Below, piece by piece: positions 27,080 through 40,079 of a stretch of 64,000 nt of DNA (positions are counted from its first letter, which is position 1; every line of letters begins with the position of its first letter). Origin of the DNA: Sapria himalayana (Eukaryota > Streptophyta > Magnoliopsida > Malpighiales > Rafflesiaceae); assembly GCA_029783825.1 (NCBI GenBank), contig JAREIK010001345.1:16361-80360 (forward strand). Reading direction: 5' to 3'. A program made the position numbers and the translations under genes. The notes below the pieces were generated by a model, which was not told the DNA's origin, searched no databases, and was given only the letters and a program-made list of their open reading frames with translations.

Positions 27080-30000
27080 TGTCTATCTGTCTATGTATCT
27101 ATAAATTTGTGTGTCGTCCTATTTGTCTATCAGTGTGTCAATCCATCTCTTATTCTATCTGTACACCTGTTTATCTATATATTTGTCTATATGTATGTCT
27201 ATACGTCTTTCTATTTGTCTGTCTATATGTTTGTCTATCTTTATCTCTGGCTATCTATCTATTTGTCTATCTATCTTTCTATTTATCTGTCTATTTCTCT
27301 ATCTATCTGCCTATCTATTTATCTATCTATATATTTGTCTGTCTATCTATCTCTCTATTACTAAATCTATTTGTCTATCTATCTATCTATCAATCTATCT
27401 ATCTCTCTATCTCTCTATCTATCTATCTGTCCATCTATCTGTGTTTCTATCTCTTTGTCTATCTATCTATTTATATATATGTATGTTTATCTATCTATCT
27501 ATATGTCTTTATATTTGTTTGTCTATTTATCTGTCTATCTGTCTGTATATCTATTTGTCCATATATCTATTTGTCTTTATATATGTATGTTTATCTATCT
27601 ATTTTTCTATAAGTCTATTTATATATCTATCTATATATTTGTTTGTCTATTAGTCTATGTATCTGGTTGATTATATATATGTTTGTCTTTCTATATGTTT
27701 ATCTATATGTCTTTCTTTCTATATGATTGTCTATCTGACTATCTATCTATCTATTTGTCTGTCTATTTGTCAGTCTATCTGTCTGTCTATCTTTATGTCT
27801 TTTTGTCTATCTTTTTGACTATCTAATTGTCTATGTATTTGTCTGTTTGTCTATTTTTCTTTCTATCTATCTGTCAATCTTTCTATCTATTTTTATGTCT
27901 ATCTGTCTGTCTATCTATCTGTCTGTTTGTATATCTATCTATTTATCTAATTGTATATCTATGTATCTCTCTATCTGTCTATCTGTATGTATATTTGTTT
28001 GTCTATCTATATGTCTATCTGTCTGTCTATCTATTTTTCTCTATATCTCTCCATTTATATTTATTTTTATCTATCTGTCTATCTATCTGTCTATTTATTT
28101 ATATGAGTGTCTATGTATCTGTCTGACTATCTATCTATTTGTCTTTCTATATGTGTGTAAATCTATCTATCTATTTGTCTATCTATTTATCTTTCTATGT
28201 GTCTGCCTATCTATATGTATATCTGTCTATCTCTCAATCAATCAATCTGTCTGTCTATTGTTCTATCTAGCTGTCTATCTATTATCTATCTATATATCTA
28301 TCTATCTGTCTATCTATCTATATGTTTGTCTATCTATCTATCTATTTGTTGGTGTAACTATCTGTCTATCTATCTATATATTTATTTTTGTGTCTATCTA
28401 ACTACCTTTCTATCTGTCTTTCTATCTGTCTATCCGTCTATCTATCTGTCTATCTATCTGTCTATCTGTCTGTTTATCTATCTATCTCTCTGTCTATCTA
28501 TATGTCTGTCAATATGTCTATCTATTCATCTATCTATTTGCTATCTTTATGTATATATATATGTTTGACTATTTGTCTTCCAATCTATCTGTCTATCTTG
28601 TCTATCTTTGTATCTATCTATCTATCAATCTATCTTTCGAAGTGTATGTCTATTTGTATATTTATCTATCTATCTATCTGTCTGTCTATGTGTATATATA
28701 TTTTTTGTCTACCTGTTTGTCTATCTATGTGTCTATCCATCTTTTATTCTATATGTACATCTATTTATCTATCTTTTTGTCTATATGTGTGTCTATAAGT
28801 CTGTTTATTTGTATGCCTATCTGTTTGTCAATATTTATCTATGACTATCTAACAATTTGTCTTTCTATATGTGTGTCTATCTATCTGGCTATATGTCTAT
28901 CTTTCTATCTATTTGTCTAACTATCTATTTATATTTCTATCTATCTATCTATATATCTATCTATTTATTTATATATCTATCTATCTATATATCTATTTGT
29001 CTATTTATCTCTCTATCTATTTGTCTTTCTATCTGTCTATCTATCGATCCCTCTATCTCTATCTCTATCTGTCTGTCTATCTATCTATGTTTCTATCTTT
29101 CCATTTATCTATCTGTTTGTATATATGTCTGTTTATATATCTGTCTATCTATCTGCATATCTATTTCACTATTTATTTATCTATCTGTCAGTCTATCTTT
29201 TTGACTATATAATTGTTTGTCTTTCTATATGTATGTCTATCTGTCTATCTTTCTATATGCCTATTTAAATATCTTTCAATCTATCTATTTTTCTATCTGT
29301 CTATATATCTTTTTGATTATATATCTGTCTGTCTTTCTATATGTCTATCTATCTGTCTGTCTTTCTATTTGTCTGTCTATCTGACTATCTATATGTCTAT
29401 CTATTTGTATATCTATCTGTCTATCTATCTTTCTATCTATCTAATGGTCTATCTATTTGTATATTTGTCGATTTGTTTCTGTGTCTATCTATTAATCTTT
29501 AGGTCTATCTATCTGTCTATTTGTCTGTCTGTCTATCTATTTATCTGATTGTATATCTATGTGTCTTCTATCTTTCTATCTGTTTGTATATTTGTTTGTC
29601 TATCGATCTATATATCTGTCTATCTATCTATTTGACTATTTTTCTCTCTATCTCTCCATTTATCTTTATTTCTACCTATCTGTCTATCTGTCTGTCTATC
29701 TATTTGTATATCTGTCTATATATTTATCTAACTAACTGTGTATCTATCTGACTATTTATCTATCTATTTATTTGTCTATCTAACTGTCCATGTGTCTGTC
29801 TATCTATCTTTTTATCTATCTATTTGTTTATCTTCTTCTTGTCTATTTGCCTATCTATTTTTCTATCTATCTATCTGCCTTTCTATCTGTCTATATATCT
29901 GTCAATTTGTATGTCTATCTATCTGTCTATCCTTCTGTCTATTTGTCTATCTGTCTATCTGCCTTTCTATCTGTATGTCTATATATTTGTCAATCTGTCT

Positions 30001-30280
30001 TTCTATATGTCTATCTATTAGTTTGTCTATCTATCTATCTATCTATTTGTTTAACTTTTTGTCTATCTATCTATCTATTTTTCTTTCTATCAGTCTGTCA
30101 ATTTGTCTCTCTATTTGTTTGTTTATCTGTCTATCTAAATGTCTGTTTTTTTATCTATCTATCTTTCAATCTATAAGTCTGTTCTATCTTTTTGTTTATC
30201 TATCTATCTATATGTCTATCTATCTATATGCCTATTTGTCTATCTATCTGTCTGTCTATAGGTCTTTCTAAATGTTAGTT
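27080..30280 (+). repeat. Duplication of about 1.6 kb inside the TCTA array
   Basis: An 'atccatctcttattctat' block followed by 'gtaca' near 27151 recurs near 28735. A 'tctccatttat' block near 28037 recurs near 29642. The offsets are about 1.58-1.60 kb, with the same order of irregular words between them. Edges are approximate because the background is repetitive. Confidence 0.6.
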
Positions 30281-31559
30281 TATCCTTCTAATTATTTATC
30301 TATTGATCTGTCTATTTACTATCTGTCTATCTGTCTATCTATCTATATATTTGTCTATTTATCAATTTGTTTATCTATTTATCAATCTATTTGTCTTTCA
30401 ATCTATATATCAATCTTTCTGTCTATCTGTCAATCTATCTATTTATCTATCTTTCTACCTATCTGTTAGTCTATCTATATGTCTTTCTATCTGTCTATCT
30501 ATTTGTCTGTCTCTTTCTCTCTCTATTAGTTTGTTTATCTCTCTTTCTGGCTGTCTATCTATCTATCTATCTATTATCTGTCTGTCTGTCTATATGTCTA
30601 TATGTCTGTCTATATGTCTGTCTATATGTCTATTTATTTATCAGTCTATCTAGTTGTCTATATATTTGTCTATCTATCTATCTTTGTATTTATCTGTCTA
30701 TTTGTGTGTCTTTCTGTCTATCTAGCTATCTATCAATATTTCTATCAATCTATTTGTCTATTTGGTTATCAATATGTCTATCTGTTTGTCTATTTTCTCT
30801 TTGAATACATGTCGATCAATCTGGTTGTTTATAAATCTCTCTAAATGTCAAACTATATGTCTGTCTAGGTGTCTATCTGTCCATCTATCTATCTATTTGT
30901 CTTTTTGTCTATCTATCATTCTGTCTATGTTTTTGTCTTTATGTCTGTCTATATGTTTATTTATCAATTTGTCTATCTATATGAATGTTTATCTATCAGT
31001 CTTTCAGTCTGTCTAACTATATGTCTATTTGTGTGTCTATCCCTCTATTTATCTTTTTATTTATCTGTATCAATTTATCTGTCAATCTATCTATCAATTT
31101 ATCTCTCGGTCTATCTATTTTTCTATCTGTCTGTCTATATGTCTATCTATCTATCTGCCTATCAGTCTTTCTATCTCTCTGTCTATTTATCTGTCAATCT
31201 TTCTATCTATCTTTCTATTTATTTTTATATCTATATGTCTTTCTATTTGCATGTCTATCAATCTATCTATATATCTTTCTATCTGATTGTTTATCTATAT
31301 ATTTATTAATATGTCTTTCTATCTATATATATTTCTATCTATCTTTCTGTCAATCTAACTTTATATCAATCTATCTGTTTGTCTATCTATATGTCTATCT
31401 ATCTATCTATGTATATGTCTATCTATATGTCTGTCTATTTGTCTGTCTATCTGTCTGTCTATTTGTCTGTCTATCTGTCTGTCTATTTCTATGACTATCT
31501 AACTATCTCTTTATCTGTCTATCTGTCTATCTATCTATCTATATATGTATCTATCGATT

Positions 31560-33900
31560 TGTCTATTTATTTGTCACTTATTTGTCTGTATTTCTATTTT
31601 CCTATTTGTCTGTCTATCAGTCTGTCTATTTGTCTAATTTTCTATCTATCTGTCTGTTTGTCTATCTTCTGCCTATCTATTTATTTTTCTTTCTATCTAT
31701 CTATCAATCTTTTTGTCTATATATTTGACTATGTGTATGTCTTTCTGTCTATCTATATTTCAATCTATCTGTATATGTGTCTATCTTTTGATCTATCTAT
31801 CTGTCTATATATCTATCTACGTGTCTATCTTTCTGTCTATCTATATGTTTGTCTATCCATTTGTCTGTCTATCTATATGTTTGTCTATCTATTTGTCTAT
31901 CTATCTATCTGTTTATCTCTCTGTCTATCTATTTGTCTATTTCTGTCTATCTATCTATCATTTATTTATCTATTTGTCTATCTTTCTGTGTGCCTATCTG
32001 ACTGTCTAATAGTTTGTCTATTTGTCTATCTACATGTCTATCTATCTATTTGTCTATCTATCTATCTATCTTTTTGTCTATCTGTATGTCTCTCTGTTTG
32101 TATATCTGTCTATCTATCTATTTGTCTATCTATCTGTCTATTTGTCTGTCTATTTGTCTGTCTATTTATTTGTCTAATTGTCTGTCTACTATATATATTT
32201 CTATCTATCTATCTATATGTCTATCTATTTATATTTATATCCATCTGTCTATCTATTTTTCTATTTTTCAATCTATCTATCTATCTATCTACCTATTTAT
32301 ATATCTATCTATCTATCTATGTGTTTGTTTGTCTATTTGTCTGTCAATCTATCTTTCTAAATATCTGTGTATTTAGTTTGTCTATCTATTTGTCTATATA
32401 TTTATCTATTTATATATCTATCTATTTGTTGATCTATCTATCATTCTCTCTATCAATCTGTTAATCTGCCTATCTATTTGTCTATTTATTTGTCTAACTC
32501 TCTATCTGTATGTCTGTATGTCTTTCTTACTATTTATCTATCTATTTGTCTTTTTGTCTCACCTATATATATGTCTATCTGTCTATCTATCTATCAATCT
32601 AACTTTCTATCAATCTATTTACCTATCTATCTATCTATATGTCTATCTATCTGTCTTTCAATCAATCTATCTATCTATCTATATATATGTCTATCTATCT
32701 GTATGTCTATCTATATGACTATCTAACTATCTATTTATCTATCTATCTATCTACCTATCTATTTATCTATCTATTTGTTTATCTATTTATCTATCTATTT
32801 GTCTCACTTATCTATATGTATTTCTATTTTCCTATTTGTCTGTCTATTAGTCTGTCTATTTGTCAAATTATCTATCTATAAATCTATCTATATATCTTTC
32901 TATCTATATGTCTATCTGTCTATCTATCTGTTCATCTATCTTTTTGTCTATCTATTTGACTATGTGTTTGTCTTTATATCTATCTATATGTTTGTCTATC
33001 TATTTGTTTATCTATCTGTATATGTGTCTATCTTTCTATCTATCTATCTATATGTCTGTTTATCTATCTATCTATCTACGTGTCTATCTTTCTATCTATC
33101 TATATGTTTGTCTATCTATTTTTCTATCTGTCTATCTATTTGGTTGTCTATTTGTATATCTATATGTCTTCTGTCTGTGTATCTATTTAGCTCTCTATAT
33201 GTATGTCAATTTATCTATCCATCTAACTACCTATCTGTCTATCAATTTGTTTGTCTATTTGTCTGGGTTTCTGTCTTTCTATTTTTCTATATGTCTATTT
33301 TTATGTCTATCTATTTGGTTGTCTATCTATCTCACTATCTGTATCGCTATTTGTTTTTGTATTTGTCTATCTATCTGTATGTCTATCTGTCTATAAATCT
33401 ATTTTCTTTTAGTCTAATTATCTATTTCTCTATCTATATATTTATCTATTTGTCTAACTTTTTGGTTATCTGTTTGTCTATTTGTCAATTTATCTATCTG
33501 TCTGTCTGTATATCTATATGTTTGTCTATCTACCTATCTATCTCTCTATTTGCTGTCTATCTGTCAGTCTATCTGTCAGTCTATATGTCGTATGTCTGTC
33601 TATTTGTTTTTCTATCTATCTGGCAATCTGTCTATCTATCTTTCTGTTATCTATATGTCTATCTCTGTCTATATGTTTGTCTATCTGTCTAGCTATATCT
33701 CAATCTACATTTCTATCTATTTATCTGTCTATCTATCTTTCTATCTCTCTATATATATGTCTGTCTATATGTATGTATATCTAGCTATCTAAATATTTAT
33801 CTATCTATTTGTCAGTCTATATATCTGTATTTCTATATTTCAATTTTTTTGTCTATCTATTTGTTTGTCTATCTATGTGTCTATCTATCTATCTATATAT
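31560..33900 (+). repeat. Duplication of about 1.23 kb inside the TCTA array
   Basis: The block 'ttttcctatttgtctgtc' at 31597 recurs at 32827, offset 1230 bp. In both copies it is preceded by a 'tcactta' word and followed about 130 bp later by 'gactatgtg'. Edges are approximate. Confidence 0.6.
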
Positions 33901-35910
33901 CTCTCTATATATCTATCTTTCTATCTATCTATCTATTTGTATGTTTATCTATCTATACATTTATCTATCTATTTTTCTATCTGTATATCTATCTGTCTAT
34001 CTATCTATCTATCTGTCTGACTGTCTGTCTATCTACATGTCTATCTATTTACCTATATGTCTTTCTATCTGTTTATCTATCAGTCTGTCTATCTATATGT
34101 CTATTTGTTTATCTTCCTATCTATTTATAACTCTATATAGCTGTATATATGTCTATCTATCTGTCTATTTGTCTATCAATCTATCTATCTATTTGTCAGT
34201 CTATCTATCTGTCTATCTATCTATCTAATAGTTAATCTTTCTATCTATCTATCTATATATTTAACTATCTATTTGTCTTTATATATATCTTTCTATCTAT
34301 CTTTGTATCTATCTGTCTTTCTATCTATTTATATATCTATAACACAATCTATATGACTATTTGGCTATCTATCTATATGTTTGTCTATATGTTTGTCTAT
34401 AATAATGTCGATCTATCTGTCTATTTGTTTGTCTATCTATCTATCTATCTATTTGTCTATCTATCTGTCTATCCACCTGCCTGTCTGTATATCTATCTGT
34501 TTGTCTATATATTTATTTTTCTATCTCTTTATCTATTAGTCTATCAATTTGTTTATTTATATGTTTGTCTATCTATCTATCTAACAATCTATCTATCTAT
34601 CTATTTGTCTTTCTATATATCTTTCTATCTTTTTATCTATCTGTCTTTCTATTTATCTATATATTTATCACTCAATTTGTATGACTATTTGGTTATCTAT
34701 CTATCTATCTGTCAATCTATTTTTCTATCTGTATATTTGTATGTATATCTGTTTGTCTATACATCTATCTAATTGTCTATTTATTTGCCTATTTTTTTGT
34801 CTGTCTATTTGTCTGACTATCTATATGTCGATCTGTCTGATTATTTGTCTGTCTATCTATCTTTTTATCTATCTTTCTATCTATCTTTCTTTCTTTCTAT
34901 CTATCTATCTATCTATTTAACTATTTATCTTCTATCAATTTGTCTGTCTATCTATATATTTGTATTTCTATTTGTCTATTTATCTATTTATCTGACTATC
35001 TATCTTTCTCTCTACTATCTCTTTATCTGTCTATCTATATGTGTGTCTCTATGTATGTTTATCTATTATCTATATGTTTATCTATCTATCTATTAGTTTA
35101 TTTCACATATTTGTCTGTCTATTTGTCTGTCTGTCTGACTGTCTATTAGTTTGTCTATTTGTATGTCTATATGTCTATCTATCTATATGTCTATCTATTT
35201 ATCTATCTATCTCTCTATATTACTCTATCAGTCTGTTTATTTGTCTATCTATCTGCATTTCTATCTATCTGTCTATCAATCAATTAATATATCTATCTAT
35301 TTTTCTAACAATCTTTCTGTCTATCTATCTATCTGTTTGTCTCTCTAAATGTCTATCTATCTATCTATATGTCTGTCTATCTATCTATATATCTAACTAT
35401 GTGTCTATCTGTCTATATGTGTGTATGTTTATCTGCCACTTTATATGTCCCTTTATCTGTCTATCTACTTGTCTTTCTACCTATATTTTTACATGTCTAT
35501 CTACCTGTCAATCTATTTATCAGTCTAATTATATGTTTATCTATTAATCTATCAATATATATATATCTATCTGTTTGTCTATCTATTTATCTATTTGTCT
35601 ATATATCTACCTATCTATCTTATTATTCATATATCTTTCTATCTATCTATATATTTGTCTGTCTTTCCGTATATCTATCTGGATCTCTATCTATTATTCT
35701 ATCTGTCGATCTATGTGCCTGTCTATCTGTCTATCTGTCTTTCTAATAGTCTGTCTATCTATCTATCTGTCTATCTATCCATTAATCTATCTGTCTATCT
35801 ATCCATCTATCTATCTATTTGTATATCTCTCTCTCTATATCTTTGTCTATCTGGCTATATATCTTTTTGTCCATCTATTATCTAACTATCTACTTATCTA
35901 TCTTTTTATC

Positions 35911-36185
35911 TATCAGTATTTCTGTCTGTCTATCTTTTTGTATATATTTCAATCTATCTATCTATCTATATATGTATATATCTATCTAACTATCTATCCA
36001 TCTATATGTTTGTCAGCTATCTGTCTGTCTATCTGTCTATATTTATGTTTGTATATATCAATATTTCTGTCTGTCTATCTTTTTGTATATATTTCAATCA
36101 ATCAATCTATCTATATATGTATATATCTATCTATCTAACTATCTATCCATCTATATGTTTGTCAGCTATCTATCTATCTATATTT
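35911..36185 (+). repeat. Young tandem duplication of about 145 bp at the array edge
   Basis: Starting at 35911 and again at 36056, the same run of irregular words follows: 'atttctgtctgtctatcttt', a 'gtatatatttcaatc' block, 'atatatgtatatatc', and 'catctatatgtttgtcagc'. The copies differ by few bases, making this the best-preserved duplication in the TCTA blocks. The second copy ends where the array stops. Confidence 0.9.
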
Positions 36186-36262
36186 GTAAATCTTATTGTT
36201 AGATATACAAATCTTATTGTTAAATAGATAAATAGATTCTCATGTTAAAAAACAAATCTTAT
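36186..36262. repeat. Three short copies of 'aaatcttattgtta' at the array boundary
   Basis: The word occurs at about 36187, 36210 and 36253, the later copies preceded by C. It marks the switch from the TCTA array to ordinary AT-rich DNA. Confidence 0.8.
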
Positions 36263-36497
36263 TGTTATAATTAAGCACTAAAACATCATAATAGAGTTTA
36301 TATTTTAGTATTTTTAATCCATTAGGATACTTTAGGTTCACAAATGGAAACAAAAAATAATTTTTTCTAAGTTTTTAAACCTCTATACTATGGACTTATT
36401 GCATGCCAAGACACAATAAGTCTATATACTGTATACACATACATTATATATATTGTTCATACACACACACACACTATATGCATATAGTTATATTGTG

Positions 36498-36528
<31 letters not shown>

Positions 36529-36845
36529 ATATAAATTATATATATAAATAAATAAGCACACACAAACACAATATATATAGATATACACATGCACACAATA
36601 TATATATATATATATATATAAGTATGTATGTATGTATATTGTATATATAGTATATATATGATTTATTTATATGTATAATATAAAGATAAGAAAATAAAAA
36701 TTAAATAATATTTTTGATTTTTATAAAAAATGCAATTTGGATTCCTATTTAATCTGACCCATAGTGTGTGTATCTATATATATATATATACATATACTTA
36801 CCACAAATATATTGTATATAAACAAAATATAGATAGAACATAAAT

Positions 36846-36892
<47 letters not shown>

Positions 36893-37000
36893 ATTAAAAA
36901 TAAGAAATATAAATTATAAAATATTTTTGATTTTTATAAAAATGCAAGTTGGATTCTTATTTGATCTAATCCATTACCCATGGTCTTTCTTATATATATA
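36263..37000. repeat. AT-rich DNA with TA/CA runs and a 210-bp duplication
   Basis: TA and CA dinucleotide runs lie near 36460, 36490, 36600, 36780 and 36860. A unit carrying 'atatttttgatttttataaa' then 'ttggattc' near 36700 recurs near 36910, offset about 210 bp, with the dinucleotide run between. No coding potential. Confidence 0.75.
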
Positions 37001-37541
37001 TTTTTTAAACGAGGGTTACCAATTTTTTTTATAGATACATACATACATTCATACATACATATATATTAAGACAAATGATAGAATCAAGTTGATTATTTTC
37101 AATACACCAAGGTATTATTATTTTTTCAATTTGGTGTATAAAATATCAATTTTTTCTTAATTAAAAAACAAATATAATTTTATTTGGGATACATAAACAT
37201 AATTTTTTTATATATGTTGTGACACAATATTGTTTGTACGAGTATCTTATGTTCTTCGACCCCATACCCTCAAAACTTATAAATGAGCCAAAAGGATAAT
37301 ATGAGCTAGGTTTGAGTGGGACAAAAAAAATTGTTAAATTTAGTACCACTAAACATTAATTATTCATTTTCCCAAACCAAGTATAATTTTCCCATTTATT
37401 ATTACCCAAATGATTAGTTAACATTTGCACTTCATATATACATTTTAAAAAATATTCTCTTTTTAACATACAACTCTTACAAAATGTATATGAACTTTAT
37501 ATTCATATTTACACATAATTACCCCTTAGATCTATGAGAAT
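37001..37541. other. AT-rich stretch, nothing recognised
   Basis: Simple AT-rich sequence without open frames of note. The minus-strand ORF at 37161-37349 shows no domain. Confidence 0.4.
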
Positions 37542-37567
37542 CACACACACACACACACACACACACA
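37542..37567. repeat. (CA)n run
   Basis: A perfect CA dinucleotide run of about 26 bp, a short distance before the long AT run. Confidence 0.95.
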
Positions 37568-37590
37568 AACATATGCATGCATGTAAGTAA

Positions 37591-37592
<2 letters not shown>

Positions 37593-37664
<72 letters not shown>
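37593..37664. repeat. (AT)36 run
   Basis: A perfect AT dinucleotide run of 72 bp with no interruption. It can extrude as a cruciform and is likely to be unstable in length. Confidence 0.95.
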
Positions 37665-37667
<3 letters not shown>

Positions 37668-37744
37668 TATTTCCTTCCATCGAAACATCTACTTAAGTGA
37701 ATTGAGTTTTATTTTCAAGTTGCAAAACTTTCATAAGAAACACA

Positions 37745-37766
37745 TGCGCACACACGTGTGTGCGCA
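37745..37766. repeat. 22-bp perfect palindrome of alternating purine-pyrimidine
   Basis: The sequence is its own reverse complement over 22 bp, centred on ACGT and flanked by CA repeats. It alternates purine and pyrimidine throughout, with GCGC blocks at each side, so both hairpin and Z-DNA forms are possible. Confidence 0.9.
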
Positions 37767-37769
37767 CAC

Positions 37770-38640
37770 ACACACACACACAAACACTCATACACACACA
37801 AACACTCATACACACAAACACACAAACATAAAAAGAACCTAATTTTTTAATACCACGTTTTCAATACTTTTGTTGAGGAAGAATTGAGGGAGATGTTTTA
37901 GAAGAACAAGAAAAAATAAAAAAAAAGCAAAAAAAAAACTTTTACAATGTAATAAAGATAATCTAATATCATTTAAATTTATAGAACACATTAATATCAA
38001 TGGCGACAATTATAACATATGGTTGATAAAGCAAATCAGTTAAAGTTATTACACATGTTACAATCACAATGCTAAGTGCTAAGTGCTAACAAAGTCTGGT
38101 CTGTCATCTGTGGGAACTAGTGGGCTGTGAATCAAAGAAGTCCTCTGGGATAAAAATATTTCAATCCTACAGCCTGAAACACGTGATGATCATCATCACA
38201 ATGCCCTCTTCTTCTTTTTTGGCAAATATATCATATCAAGTGATTAAATGTATTATAAACTCGATATTCTCTCTCTAATCCCTCTCTTTTGCTTCCAAAA
38301 TTAGTGAATCTAAAAAAATTATGATTTTATCTCCTAACTAGAAAGTAATCACGATTTAACTTTTATTATTTAGAATAACAATGAATGAACTAATGCAAAA
38401 ATTTCAAAACATTAACAATTTTAAAATCACAAGTTAATTAAAATTCAAAATAAAAAAAATTAGATTATTTAAAACTTTAAAATCTTCTATCTTCTGTGCA
38501 TCATTGCCATTCAACATGGTCGGGCATGGCAGTGCACTTTGTTGTGCTCATCGTGCCTTGCTGGGCCAGTGGACAACACTACCATGCCATGTTGTGAAAA
38601 AATGAGTAATGCTAGCATGAGATGATTATTTAACACCTCT
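37770..38640. other. No gene; AT-rich with one GC-richer patch
   Basis: After more CA repeats (to about 37830) the stretch holds A-runs and mixed sequence. A GC-richer patch at about 38510-38600 contains words such as 'catggc' and 'gccatg', like the hAT-like element downstream. It may be a fragment of a related element. Confidence 0.35.
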
Positions 38641-38650
38641 ATAGTCTTAA

Positions 38651-39470
38651 TCGAATGTAGGCTATTCTAGAATAAACTCAAGTTAGCTTGGAAAGAATGT
38701 GAGCTAGCATGGAACAAATCTAGGCTAGCATGGAATGCTAGCATGGAATGAATCTGAGTTAACCTAGAATGAATCTGAGCTAGCCTAGAATGAACTCGTG
38801 CTATCCTAGAATGAAGTCGAGCTAGCCTAGAATGAATCTAAGCTAGCTTGCAATGAATCCGAGCTAGAGGTGTGAAGCAGACCATGTCATGCTGGTACGA
38901 TGTGCTTTTTCTCAGCACGGCCATTATGTGCATGACATGGTTAAAATCCCATGCCGTGCCAGGCATAGAAGCCCGATAGGCATGACAAAGGGCACAGTCG
39001 TGCTCACCATTCCGAATGACGAAGAAAGGAAAACTAGAAAAAAAAGTGATCATGTGGCCAAATGTTTTTTAAAAAATAGATGGCTCGTGATGTGGCAGTC
39101 AAATTAAAAAAAATAAAATAAAACTAGCCATAAAGGTTTACCATTCCGTTGGCCCTGGCACGAAGCACGACTCATGCTGACCCATCATGCCACATACTAT
39201 GCCATGGGGTGGCTCAGCTTGAGGTATGTTTCTGGACCATGCCATGTCGGGCCAAACACTGCTGATCTAGGTCATGCCCGGGCCGCCCTACCTATTTGAC
39301 ATCCTTATTCCAAGCTAGCCTAGAATGAACTTGGGCTGGTCTAGAATGAACCTGGGCCAACTCAAAATGAATCAGGCTAGCCTATAATGAACCCCAACTA
39401 GTCTAGAATGAATTCATGTAGTCATGCTAGCCTAAAATGAATACATAATAGATTGGAATGAATTTAGGTT
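38651..39470. repeat. 21-bp minisatellite, interrupted by an hAT-like element
   Basis: The unit is about 'cctagaatgaatctgagcta' plus one base. At 38765-38866 five successive units keep an exact 21-bp period with scattered substitutions. Looser copies start near 38651. The array resumes at 39310 and continues with 20-21 bp units (one longer, at about 39400-39430) to about 39470. Confidence 0.88.
38867..39309. mobile_element. Non-autonomous hAT-like element inside the minisatellite
   Basis: About 443 bp of GC-richer sequence, rich in 'gccatg' and 'catggc' words, breaks the 21-bp array. Its ends are imperfect inverted repeats of the hAT style: the left begins GAGGTGTGAAGC and the right, reverse-complemented, reads AAGGATGTCAAATAG. 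The flanks carry CCGAGCTA (38859-38866) and CCAAGCTA (39310-39317), an 8-bp target duplication with one mismatch. Because the target lies inside a tandem repeat, part of that match could be repeat phase. It has no transposase. Confidence 0.6.
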
Positions 39471-40079
39471 AGCTTCATGCATTGTGTGCAAGCCTGTCAA
39501 GGTTTGGCCTGACATGATCCTGGCAGCCGACAAGACATACCAGGTTGCCATTATAAGAGCCATGTAATGCTAGGCATGACATAGTGGTAAGACTAAGCCA
39601 AAAAAATATGACATCCCACTCAGCAGGGTATGTTGGATATCTATATGTAGATTATTTATAACTATGAGAGGCCACCAATGAAATAAAAATTCCTATGATG
39701 TCTATTTTATCAAGTCGAGCGAAACATATTTTAATAATCAATATAAAATATATGAGCAAGCCTGCTAACAATACATCTTATCTTATGATAATATATCTCC
39801 TCATCTAGATATGTTTTCACAATGAACACCCACCTATGGCATATCTTATAAAGGCAATCATAAGACATTATATCATCTTAATTGAGATAATATTTGAGAA
39901 TGAGACTTGAGTATCACAGTACAAAAATACCTATACAATAAGATGCTGGGTAGAAATCTTCACTTTATATTGAAGAGTGATTAGAAGACTAATATCATAG
40001 GAATTGGTGATCAGAACACATGGCTACATGAGAGCCTTTTCGATGCTCTGAACATGTAATGCATGTCCCTTCTCAATAC
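39471..40079. other. No gene; possible transposon fragment then AT-rich DNA
   Basis: Positions 39471-39620 have the same 'catgac' and 'ggcatg' flavour as the hAT-like element. From 39630 the sequence is plain AT-rich with no reading frame. Confidence 0.35.

Larger units (their letters stand above)
20966..36185 (+). repeat. Degenerate TCTA tetranucleotide array, block B
   Basis: Same unit, same orientation and same variant spectrum as block A. The block starts just past the LINE 5' end and runs about 15.2 kb to a short 'caaatcttattgtta' repeat. TCTG/CTGT variants are especially dense at 22-34 kb. All ORFs inside are products of the stop-free unit. No gene, RNA gene or inserted element is seen within the block. 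Confidence 0.97.

Noticed and set aside
20966..36185. CRISPR-like or other spaced repeat array
   Set aside because: There are no constant repeats with unique spacers, only a continuous degenerate 4-bp unit in a plant context.
38889..39107. 72-residue ORF inside the hAT-like element
   Set aside because: No transposase or other domain, and it falls within a short non-autonomous element.
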